Origin: Chrysomallon squamiferum
Taxonomy: Eukaryota; Mollusca; Gastropoda; Neomphalida; Peltospiridae
DNA: 41,500 bases
Assembly (NCBI GenBank): GCA_012295275.1
Contig: CM022665.1
Coordinates: forward strand, 1,477,452 to 1,518,951
Direction: 5' to 3'
In this document: positions 1-9,853 of the stretch, piece after piece
Numbering within the stretch: position 1 is the stretch's first letter
Layout of the letters: the number at the start of each line of letters is the position of its first letter
The notes under the pieces: generated by a model
The model's database searches: none
What the model saw: the letters and a program-made list of their open reading frames with translations, nothing else
What the model was told of the DNA's origin: nothing
Position numbers and translations under genes: made by a program

Positions 1-271
1 TAAATCTCCTTTAGCGGACAAACATTTATGGATATTGTCCTATAGAACATTTCACTTGATGACAGGATTTACTCTCAAATATTGAAATTCCGTGTTTATA
101 ATATACATCTTTGAAAGATTCCATCTTCAAAATTGAAATACTGGAATTAAAGAAAAATATATAAACAGTCTCTAAAATATTATTTTCAAATTCTAGCTTA
201 CTAAAGACACGTCCCCCTTAAAATATCACCAGATACTAATTCAGTTAAAACATTCTATATTATTTACCTAG

Positions 272-790
272 GTCTGTGCCTCGATGCCTTTTGATGACTC
301 TAACCTCAAACAAATGGTTCGAGATCAAAAAGAAGGCAAAGCTCATTTTCCGAGATCAAAGAAAATTCCAGCACTTTTAAGAGAACTTATTATGGGAATC
401 CTCGAGGCAAATATCCCCAAGAGATTCACGATTAGAGAAATGTTGAACCATGCCTGGGTAAGAAATGAGGTAGGAGAAAGTCCTAGCTTTGAAATAAGCC
501 CGAGAGAAGTTGCCAAGAACAGTAACAGAGATTCCCACATGATTCCCAGGGATTCTCTTAAAGATTCAACTAAAGATGCTCACAGAAATGTTCAGAGGGA
601 CCCTGCTAGAGATCCCACTATGGATTATTCTAAGGATACTCCTAAGAATGAATCAAAATATTGCACTAGAGATTGCTCTAGGGAGTACCCCAAGGATTTT
701 CAGAAAGATTCTAACAGAAATCGGGATACTCCGAAAGACTTGATAAAAGACAATAGAACTACTACTTCGGATATGGCTAAGGACGCCTAG
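272..790 (+). CDS. TSSK-like serine/threonine kinase, last exon (partial)
   Basis: This is the C-terminal part of a protein kinase of the testis-specific serine kinase (TSSK) type, which phosphorylates Ser/Thr residues and in animals acts mainly in developing sperm. The exon opens after a splice acceptor (tttacctag, AG at 270-271) in phase 0 and reads VCASMPFDDSNLKQM, the hallmark G/A-SMPFDDSN segment of TSSK kinases. It continues through RSKKIPALLRELIMGILE and KRFTIREMLNHAWV, which are kinase subdomains X-XI with the invariant Arg. The catalytic loop and ATP site must lie in upstream exons outside the window. The catalytic domain ends near 475 and is followed by a roughly 100-residue hydrophilic tail of repeated R-D and K-D pairs, ending at TAG (788-790). 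The first in-frame ATG (284) is internal, not a start. The family call is firm; which TSSK paralogue it is remains unknown. Confidence 0.88.
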   Translation, partial: VCASMPFDDSNLKQMVRDQKEGKAHFPRSKKIPALLRELIMGILEANIPKRFTIREMLNHAWVRNEVGESPSFEISPREVAKNSNRDSHMIPRDSLKDSTKDAHRNVQRDPARDPTMDYSKDTPKNESKYCTRDCSREYPKDFQKDSNRNRDTPKDLIKDNRTTTSDMAKDA

Positions 791-878
791 TCCAGATATA
801 GAACAGTGATAATTAAATCTAAGAAAATAGCAAGAGAAAAATCAGAACGGATTCCTGTTTGAACATTATAAATGGAAA

Positions 879-884
879 AATAAA
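879..884 (+). terminator. Putative polyadenylation signal of the kinase gene
   Basis: AATAAA lies 89 bases after the kinase stop codon and is the first canonical signal on that strand. The surrounding DNA is very AT-rich, so chance matches are common; only the position supports it. Confidence 0.4.
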
Positions 885-1814
885 ATAGCCAAAAGATTTT
901 TATAAAACTATAATTTATCTTCAAGTTAATTTAATAACGATTCATGTGAAACAGTAATATATTTTTATAATTTTATAGAGAAAAGTAGAGTAAATTTGTT
1001 CATTTATTTATTGAAAGGAATTTGCCAGTGTGCGAATGATTTATAAATAGAATTGTGAATAAATTGCCCGAATTATAATTATTGAATTATGTAGTTATAA
1101 AATATATTTAAATATAAATAAAAATTTAAAAATTAATATTACAAATGTGTTATATGTTGATCGAAAATGCAAATTATAAACAAATTTATTACAGAATTTG
1201 AAATTTTATTGAAGATAAAATGAATGTGTACAGTGTTAAAAAGAAAATTCATTAAAATATCTTGTAAAATTATTAAATTGTAATAAAGTATTATTTACCT
1301 TTTACCTGCATTAAATTCACTTTTGTTAAAACCACAATGAAAATTCGAAGTCGTCCTTTAAGTATTTTTATATGTATAAAATGTATTTAAAATAAAGTTA
1401 ATATTAGCAACGGAATATCAGCACTCTGCTTTCCTTAGCTGTTTGTGTTGCTTTGTTATTTTAAAACAACTGAATCAACAATTTAGTTTTTATTAGTTGT
1501 TTGTACACGTTAATAATAATTAAACTTAAGGATTAACATTTAATTTGTAGAATAATCTCACTGATCTTAATCAGGTTGGCTCAGGTGATTAATGAATCGA
1601 ATCATACCAAAGAAGCTAGGATTAAAATTGTCATCATTACTATATCATAAGACTTGTTATTTATCATTGTTGGTTCTTTCTTTTTCCGATGATAACAAAA
1701 AGGACGAGAATAATGACAATACTTAATCATTTTTAATTATCATAATTAGTATCATGGTCATGTCTATAACTTTCTACTTCATTTAGTTTATTAACTTATT
1801 TATTGATTTCTTTC

Positions 1815-1820
<6 letters not shown>

Positions 1821-1874
<54 letters not shown>
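1821..1874. repeat. (ATT)n microsatellite
   Basis: A nearly perfect run of TAT/ATT triplets over about 54 bases, preceded by imperfect TTTATT units. Confidence 0.95.
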
Positions 1875-3066
1875 CTGAACTACTAACAAAATACATTTGT
1901 TGCTATGTTAATAAATAATGATCATGTTCATTAAATCTTTCTTTGCCATAATTCACATTCAACATAACCAGTGCATTGTGCACAGAGCTTCCTGGGCGTG
2001 CCGTGTTGTCTTAAATCTTAATATCTTAAGTGTATTTAGCTTAGAGGCATCCATTGATTATTGGCCGTATCCTCCGTTTCCTTCCTGCTAATATTGTGTT
2101 ACCTTCAGTGTTTGCATTCACAGAGGCCAGGCCACATTTAATCTAAATCAATTTCGCCAGTTTCTTAGAACAGTTATGTTGTTTAATGTTATTTTTTATG
2201 TATTGAATTACTTTCTAGCAGAGTTAATGTGCAAATACAAAAGCAACATAGAATAATGAAGAATTCTGAATCTACCATAGAAAATCAATTAATATTTTAA
2301 GTAAAACTTTAAATATTTTTTGTTTGCTTGTTGAATCTGCCAAGATTTCTTATATTATTTAATTTGATACATTTTTTATTATACATGTTTAACTCTCTCG
2401 CTCTCTCTCTCATTTATCCTCTTTAATCTTGCTTTAATTTTACACCACTAGTGGTTAATTGCTGATTTAGTTTACTAATTTACCTTTCCTTTATTATTCA
2501 AAGAAATGACCTGCACGTTTTATCAATGTTTCCAAAACAGTAACGATGTCGTGCACTGTTGAAAAAGATACATTTTTGACAAACATTTTTCTCTATGATC
2601 TTCAATTTTCAGATTTTATAGATATCATTCCACTTAATAATAACAATAAAGTAAAGAAATAAATTACAATAAAACTGAATATAATTCTTAAAATGATAGA
2701 AGTAAGAAAAACAAATCAATCTAATTCATGACATAAATGAAAACATGCTGTTTCATTAAAAAAATCAATATTCTTTAATAATGATTTTATTGGACAGACT
2801 GTTTGTCTTAGTTACTAATGAACTTTAAAGAGAACTGCGGTACTGACATTTAATGAAGTTAAAATATGACTTTCTGAAAAGCAAATGATAAATGGAAAAC
2901 AAAAAAAGATTTTCAAACTGATATCTTTAAAACTTAAATGCTCAGTAGGAAACCATATCCGTGTATAGATGTTTGTGTTTTTCTTTCTATGTTTGACAAT
3001 TTTGATAACACAACGATAAAACAAAATAAACATACTGATGTTAATGATAATAAATATAAAAAAAAA

Positions 3067-3132
<66 letters not shown>

Positions 3133-3197
3133 GATAATAATAATATTAATAATAATAATAACGATAATAATAAATAAATAAATAAATAAATAAATAA
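3067..3197. repeat. (AAT)n microsatellite passing into (AAAT)n
   Basis: Long AAT triplet run with interruptions (AACGAT, AATATT) that turns into AAAT units after about 3171. It generates spurious poly-Asn frames on one strand and poly-Leu frames on the other. Confidence 0.95.
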
Positions 3198-4689
3198 AAA
3201 TAAAAAATCAATGAGAGATAAAAAATAATAGTTAACAGTTCTTGTTAATGGCATGATATTAACGATTTGTTCTTCTAGTCGTGGCCTTATTTGTACATGG
3301 TTTCCGGATAACGTTTAGAAATATGGTTAGTGATTGATATACATAGATCCTCGAAAAACTATTTTGGAGACTGAATTAAACTTAAATATTTTTCACTAGT
3401 AAGTTTTTGTGCATACATTTTATGAGTTTGGGAATGTGTGTTTGTTCTGTACATACATTGTTTTGAGTGTCCTGGTAATAGGCGTAAGTAATTATCTGTG
3501 TGGTTCTGCATGAATGCATCAGTGTCGTTTATGTTTATTTGTTTGAATAGGCAGCACATTATAATATATGTGTATTTAAGATATTCACGAATCCATAATT
3601 GTTGATAGATTTCTCCAGATATAGACATAATCAGAAGATATTAATGGTGATTTAAGTCATGGACATTAAAATAATTTAGAAAATTACTAAATTATTGCTG
3701 ACGAATTTTGTACGTATGTTTTTATGGAAGTTTGTGTGGGTGTGTTTGTATCTACGTTTTTCAAAAAGTGAATCAAACGCATTCTGTATTATATATAAGA
3801 ATATAATAATTTAATATTTTTCACGTTGTCTGTCAGATAAAAAGCTAAAGGTTATTCTTGTGAACACTTCACTTACTAAATTATTCTTACTTAGCTAAGT
3901 CACTTTCTGGTTTCAGTTATTAAAATACTGAATTTGACCTATCAAAAGCAAAAAAATATATTATAAAAAATATGTATCTACTTTCGAATTGTAAAGAAAT
4001 ATTTTTTATTTAAAAAAATTGCGAAACCATCTCCCCAGAAGAAAAAAAAACAAAAAATATAAATATAAATATATATATATAAATAAATAAATAAATAAAT
4101 AAATAAAACTAAATTAAACACAAAAAATGATTAAATCTATATATGGATTTATTGAATTATGATAGCAGTATGTAATTCATTTTACTGTTGTTTTAATTTT
4201 TGTATGGTCTTGAATATAAATCTCTAATCGTATTCATTTAATACGTTGTAACAAAGTATGTGTTTAATTTGAAATGACGCACCATCCACATCTAAGAACT
4301 GACGACAGATTTAACTTAATAAAGATAAGTAGACTATAAATGGCAACTTTTAATCGGGTTCAAAAATAAAAATACTAACGAATGTGACAATGAACATAAT
4401 AACGTTAATAATTACAATGATGATGATGATAATGACAATAATATTATCACCTTCAACAATAATAAATATAATTATTATATTAACAACACCAATAAATCAA
4501 CAACATCAAAAGTAAAAAAACTGACAAATAATTAAATAGAAAAATGTATATTCTATTCGGATATTTAAAATAATCGTTAGTTGTTTGTTGTGTTTTGTTT
4601 TGTTTTTTAAATTATTATTATTATTTCCAAAACGTATCTCCGTATTTCCAGTACTGAGATTTGTCGTGCACACATTAGTCATTAATTTT

Positions 4690-5060
4690 ATGTAATGAAA
4701 GTTCATCGTCTTCGACGTCTGATCTAAAAGATTCTGTAGACCAATTCAGCAGCTACTACATCGGCGAAGACGCCGACTTAAGACGTTTGATTCGTGAAGA
4801 CATCTATCTGTATTACCTTTGAGCAAAGACAATTTAATATCGTTGCTACTCACCTAATACAACAGGAGTGTTATGAAAAAGTATTAATATTGGATATAAG
4901 CCGACTAACACTTCTACAACGTGTTATTATATAACGATTAATAAGTCAGTTAAATAAAGTCTTAATGCAAGTATTTTCTCCTGCTTATATTCTTTATGCA
5001 AAGCCGACGGACATCTGAAGAGGAATCGTATAAAGCTTCAGATGTGGGTCGAATAAATAA
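4690..5060. repeat. Possible dispersed repeat with two hairpins
   Basis: This segment is visibly richer in G and C than its surroundings. It carries a six-base stem with a four-base loop (TCGGCG at 4761-4766, CGCCGA at 4771-4776) and a perfect ten-base inverted repeat (ACATCTGAAG at 5011-5020, CTTCAGATGT at 5036-5045) with a 15-base loop. That is compatible with a short retroposon or other mobile-element relic, but I cannot identify its family and see no clear target duplication. Confidence 0.35.
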
Positions 5061-5447
5061 TCATTCAGCTCAGTATTATAGAACGTGGAAAAAACTGAAA
5101 TGAAGAAAGAAAAGCTATAAAATACTATCTATGCTTAATGCATTTGAAAATTAAAATGCTCTGAAAATAAACTTTTCTTTATACATTCCTTTTGTAAAGA
5201 ATCACTTAAAGCATATTAATTATTCACAGGTACATTTACTTTATCTGGTATGTGTTACAAGTTTTAATAAATAGAGTTCTTACCAAATAAAATAAAATAG
5301 TGTTGTAAAAAATAATTCAGAAAATCAAACTATTCTAAATGCAGAAGAATTTCAGCTAAAGAATAAAATACTTCCATTGTCTGTATAAACGGAATATGTG
5401 CTTGAAGTCAATTATTTTGATAAGCACGCACACACATACACACATAA

Positions 5448-5488
<41 letters not shown>
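5448..5488. repeat. (AAT)n microsatellite
   Basis: Perfect AAT run of about 13 units, next to a short CA-rich tract (about 5427-5444). Confidence 0.95.
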
Positions 5489-5490
<2 letters not shown>

Positions 5491-7074
5491 TAACTTGGCC
5501 TTCATTACAAAACAAAATGAAGTATATTTGTTGCAACAAACATTTGGAGGCTTGAACAGTTTTCTTTGTCTTATTAATATTAAATTCAAGAGCAAAATAG
5601 CTTTTAAATGAAAGAAGAAAAAACCAAAATCGATAACCTGAATGTTTAACAATTTAATTATATATACAATGTTATTAAATCTTCTTCAAGAGATTATTGA
5701 TAATTTTGTGGATGTAATTTAAGTAGAAACGAACACAGTACTTGTCATTTAAAACCGCTGTAATTACTGAAGACATTTTCTCTCAGGAAAAACAGATCAA
5801 CTTCTGAATGATTTTGATAGCGAATGATAGCACTTACGAACACAGAATAAAAACAGTGTATGATGATGAATTAATGTTTGAATTATGAATGAATGAAAGA
5901 ATGAACGTATGAATATTTTTACTTACTTATATCTTTAACACTGTTATTACCTGCGTGTTGTCTATGATAACACACACTATGACACAATATGCTCACACTA
6001 TGACAGACGACAGCTGATGCTGTTTCATAGCCAGTTTCTCTAAACAGGAAAGCACTGTAGTCTTTCACACACCAGTCTCAATGGATAATAATTTCACTGA
6101 TGACAGTCATTCTGTTAAGATATTATCAGATCAACAATTTATTTTAAAAAGAGAAAAATAAAAAAACTTTATTAGAATGCCATTATAGAATATTGCAATG
6201 AAATTGAAAATAACTTCAGTTTGAACAAAAAACACAAAACACTGTAATGATCTGACGTTATTATTTTATGTTTAATATATGTCAAAAATTTAAAACGATT
6301 AACTACATATAATCAAAGAAATAACAACATCAACAATAAAATGGAAACAAGTAAAAATGGACAAACACAAAGCGGTATTAAATGTGAAGTAAAGGTTGTC
6401 ATAGGAAAATATACATATTTTATTCGCAATTTATATTTTGAAATATCTGCTGAAGATGTTTATTTGATTTTTCGTAGAAAACCAGTATATCACTCTAAGA
6501 AAATGCTACAAATATGCTTGAACAATATTTTCCTTTTGATTTTAACGAAACAGAAAACCGTTCCGTTTCCTTAGGGAATTTGATTAAACAGTTTAAGTAA
6601 TATACGTTAGAGTACGGTTTCTTTGAACCCAGTGTTATTGTTCTCTTCTTCCTCTCATATTTCAAGTGAAAACTGATTTAATTTATTTTCATTGATTCTT
6701 AATATTATTATTGAATACATGATAAAAGGATGACCCAAACATGACCACGTTTGTTATCTTGACGTCTTCTTCTCTTGTCAACTAATTAGTTACGCCTGCG
6801 CAAATATCGTTGCTGAAAGAGTTGCCTATTATGCATAATTATTAGATTCCATAGAATTATTTTGAAAGAAATACTTTTACTATTGTTTACAAAACAGTTA
6901 CAAATTTTGATTTAATGCTTGTTAAATCTTAATACATTTACTTATCATTAAAACGTTGATTAGTGGCTCGGTTATGCCAGTTTCACTGCTTATTGCAAGC
7001 AGCTGTTAAAATAGAAATAAAAAATAATAAATATTAATTCTTTAAAATCTTACTGTTTATCCAGATCATAATCA

Positions 7075-7080
7075 GTAGTT

Positions 7081-7140
<60 letters not shown>

Positions 7141-7216
7141 TTGATAGTAGTGGTAGTAGTAATAGTAGTAGTTGTAGTAGTAATAGTGATAGAAGTAATA
7201 ATAAGAAAAGTAGTAA
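7075..7216. repeat. (GTA)n microsatellite
   Basis: Perfect GTA core (7081-7140) followed by an imperfect tail of GTA, GTG and ATA units. Confidence 0.95.
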
Positions 7217-7336
7217 CAACTTAAAATTTAAAGTTTAGCATTTTAATATATTTTTATAGCAATTTACATATTATTCAGTCCATCTTATTGCGTCGATTGT
7301 TCAGCAAAACAAATACAAATATGAATATTTTAATTA

Positions 7337-7341
<5 letters not shown>

Positions 7342-7409
<68 letters not shown>
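7342..7409. repeat. (AG)34 microsatellite
   Basis: Uninterrupted AG dinucleotide run of 68 bases, ending about 440 bases upstream of the conserved promoter block of the first peptide gene. Confidence 0.97.
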
Positions 7410-7410
<1 letters not shown>

Positions 7411-7850
7411 ACTAGCTTAATCTTATAATATTAATTCCATCTAAATTGTTTTATTTGTTGTATATTTATTAATGTTCATACTTGCTAATCAGATTTCTAC
7501 TTCGAAATAACACCGAAACCCGATTTAGAATAATTTTCGATCAGTATTACTAACAGAAATATTAATAACTAATCATACTAAATTTTAAATTTTCAAACCG
7601 AAAAGTTATTTTCTTTAGATTATAGAAAAATCTTGTGCATATTCATTAGCAGGAAAATGGAAACCAACCAAACAGAAAACGTCAAAGGAAACTTGTATTT
7701 ACGAGCGGTTTAATAATAGGCGTGGATGCCATCGAAGTAGTGGGCGACAACTTCTCAAGGAAAGCACGTCTTTTACGGTGTTATCAAAATTAATTGTCTA
7801 AGACAAAAATAATCCCTATTCTCTTGTACTTCCTACTAACTGATCAGAGT

Positions 7851-7887
7851 AGCTCGGATTCGAGATAGTTAATGAAGCGTTATTGAT
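7851..7887 (+). promoter_or_regulatory. Upstream promoter block of peptide gene 1
   Basis: This block reads AGCTCGG...CGAG...TAATGAA-N5-ATTGAT and ends 30 bases before the TATA box. A closely similar arrangement, AGCTCTG, CGAG, TAATGAA-N4-ATTGAT, lies upstream of the paralogous gene on the opposite strand (19626-19653). The TAAT and ATTGAT cores resemble homeodomain or Onecut/PBX-type sites. That reading is inference; the sequence match between the two genes is seen directly. Confidence 0.5.
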
Positions 7888-7917
7888 CGTAAATCGACAT
7901 TCTGTAAGTCTCAACTC

Positions 7918-7925
7918 TATATAAA
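7918..7925 (+). promoter_or_regulatory. TATA box of peptide gene 1
   Basis: TATATAAA in a locally less AT-rich context. About 30 bases downstream is a candidate initiator (TGTCACAT, near 7947), then a consensus splice donor (ACAG/GTAAGC at 7975/7976). The same TATATAAA occurs at the equivalent place in the paralogue. The order box, short exon, donor is what makes it credible. Confidence 0.6.
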
Positions 7926-7946
7926 CCTCTAGAGTGTTTCTCTGTC

Positions 7947-7975
7947 ACATTTTAAAAACCATTTTACATAGACAG
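7947..7975 (+). other. Putative non-coding first exon of peptide gene 1
   Basis: A short 5' untranslated exon inferred between the candidate start site (about 7947, approximate) and the donor GTAAGC at 7976. It would splice to an acceptor ending ATAG at 9511-9514, giving an exon that begins at 9515, 24 bases before the start codon. The 5' end is a guess from TATA spacing. Confidence 0.5.
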
Positions 7976-7998
7976 GTAAGCTTTCTTTGTTTTTAGAT

Positions 7999-8026
7999 TA
8001 TATATATATATATATATATATATATA
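7999..8026. repeat. (TA)n microsatellite
   Basis: Perfect TA run of 14 units followed by GTAT tetranucleotides, just inside the putative 5' UTR intron of peptide gene 1. Confidence 0.9.
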
Positions 8027-9118
8027 GATGTATGTATGTATGTATATTTGTCGTTAGTATTATTTATTTCTATTTATTTTTCTTAGTTGTATTATTATTA
8101 CTATTATATTTGTTTTAAGACAGGACAAAACAAAAAGAAGAATTTATTACTTTATATTACAAAAATTTCGCTAAAACATTCTCTGTTAAATTATATTCAC
8201 ATATATCGGATTGCCAGTAGTCATAAGTTTGCGTATGTATATATGAATGTATTTGAATTTTGGTATAAGAAATAAAGAATACAAAGAGTAAAGATGTACA
8301 AATCGATTTGTAATGATTAAAATCAAGATTAGATTAACAATTGCATCTTGAAAAGAAAAACATATGGTAGAAAGTTAAAACAAATTAAAACTCATTAATT
8401 CTTCGGTTAATATTTATGTTTTTGCTTTAATAATGATTTCTAAAATACATTATTTTCTGTTTCATCATAATCTAGCCATAATCTATCTTAGAAAAACAAA
8501 CTTTAATAATAATAATAATAATAATAACCAAAACGATAGTTCATAACATTTTAAATACAGCATGATATAAAGGGATAATCTGAATACATATAATAGAATT
8601 TACCAGCCATTTAAAGAATATTGGTTTATCAAAGATTATGGCATTAGCTAACGTGTCTGAAAGTAAATGCAAATAGCAAAAACAAAAAACACACACACAC
8701 ACATGTAATAAATAAATAAATTCAAAATTAGATTTCGCGAAAATATGTCGTCTGAAACAAATACTGACAGGATGAACAGTTATAATCTATTATTAATGAT
8801 TGTTTGAAACTACAAAATCTTTCAATCAATTTTATATGCATTTAATATATTTAACATCATTACAAATGAATTTCTCCAAATCAGACATTGTAACTAATTC
8901 GATTTCTAAAATTCTGGCCAAATTTATTGGTTTTCTTCGTTTCACGATTAACCTCCAGAGAAATGTTTGGCTCCCGCATATTAAATTATTTTTATATTCT
9001 CTTAGTTTATGTGGTTTCGTATAATCTTTCAATGACAGGCTTACTGGCAGATACAAACATTAAACAAAGCTATTTTACTTTTGTTGATGATACATTTTTC
9101 TTTATCTTTATTTATTAG

Positions 9119-9300
9119 GGTTTTTTGTTTCTTTGGGGTTTTTTTTGTTGTTGTTGTTTTTTTTGTTTGTCTTTTTTTTTTGGATTGGTTTTATTTTGTG
9201 TCGTTTTTTTGGTGTTTGTTTTTGTGTGGGGGGGTTGGGGTTTTTTTTTGTTTTGTTTTGCTTTTTTGCGGGCTGTGTTATATTGTTTTGTATGTTTTGT
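9119..9300 (+). repeat. Strand-biased T/G-rich tract in the 5' UTR intron
   Basis: About 180 bases made almost wholly of T and G on the plus strand: T-runs, TTG/TTTG units and G-runs such as GGGGGGGTTGGGG (9229-9241). It lies about 215 bases before the acceptor of the first coding exon of peptide gene 1, so a transcript would be U/G-rich here. It produces several overlapping spurious Phe/Leu/Cys-rich frames. Confidence 0.8.
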
Positions 9301-9538
9301 TATTGTCTATTCCTTATATTAACATTGCTAGCATAAAGAAAGAAATAATTCAGTAGTACAGTCTGAAAATCAATTTAAACTGATATAATGATGCATATAT
9401 ATATTTGTATGTGTGTCTGTGTGTCTATGTGTGTGTGTGTGTTAAAATTTAAAATTATCTTCAGAGTACGATCTCTACATTTCATGTTTAATAATATGAC
9501 AGCTTGTATTATAGGTTAATAATTCTCACGAAAACAAG

Positions 9539-9688
9539 ATGGCAGGAAATAAAGCACTTTGCGGTTTCTTTGCTGTCATGTTGGCCTGTGTGGTGCTTTC
9601 TACGCCAGTACAGCCGGGTATCAACCTGTCAGACATGAGTGCAGACAACGCCTGTCTGTTTGTCTGTAACATCTGCTTTGATGGACAC
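9539..9688 (+). CDS. Peptide gene 1, coding exon 1
   Basis: Encodes residues 1-50: signal peptide and the first three cysteines. It ends in codon CAC before the donor GTAAGA, leaving phase 0. A poly(T) run (about 9711-9725) starts some 20 bases into the intron. Confidence 0.87.
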
Positions 9689-9820
9689 GTAAGATGAAGC
9701 AATGAATGTTTTTTTTTTTTTTTTTCATCGTTTTGAAAACTAATTACTAAATATCTGAACATCTATCTGCCTGCTTACTTGCATACTTACCGACTTACCT
9801 CTCTGTCTGTGCTGTACCTA

Positions 9821-9853
<33 letters not shown>

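Larger units (their letters stand above)
885..7850. other. Gene-free AT-rich intergenic stretch
   Basis: No exon with recognisable protein similarity was seen on either strand. Open frames here are short, AT-driven or produced by trinucleotide repeats. The stretch holds ATT/AAT, GTA and GA microsatellites (listed separately), AAAT-rich tracts near 4079-4108, and a slightly more GC-rich segment with hairpins at about 4690-5060. The 77-codon frame at 6341-6574 (+) matches nothing I recognise and has no supporting context. Confidence 0.6.

Noticed and set aside
343-540. Minus-strand frame opposite the kinase exon
   Set aside because: Shadow of the kinase coding strand; no independent support.
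2934-3254. Poly-Asn and poly-Leu frames on opposite strands
   Set aside because: They are produced entirely by the AAT microsatellite.
7342-7409. Regular repeats as a CRISPR array
   Set aside because: Simple dinucleotide repeats without spacers in eukaryotic DNA; none of the window's arrays has repeat-spacer structure.
9081-9356. Three overlapping Phe/Leu/Cys-rich frames that could look like membrane proteins
   Set aside because: Low-complexity T/G DNA open in all three frames; no plausible gene context.
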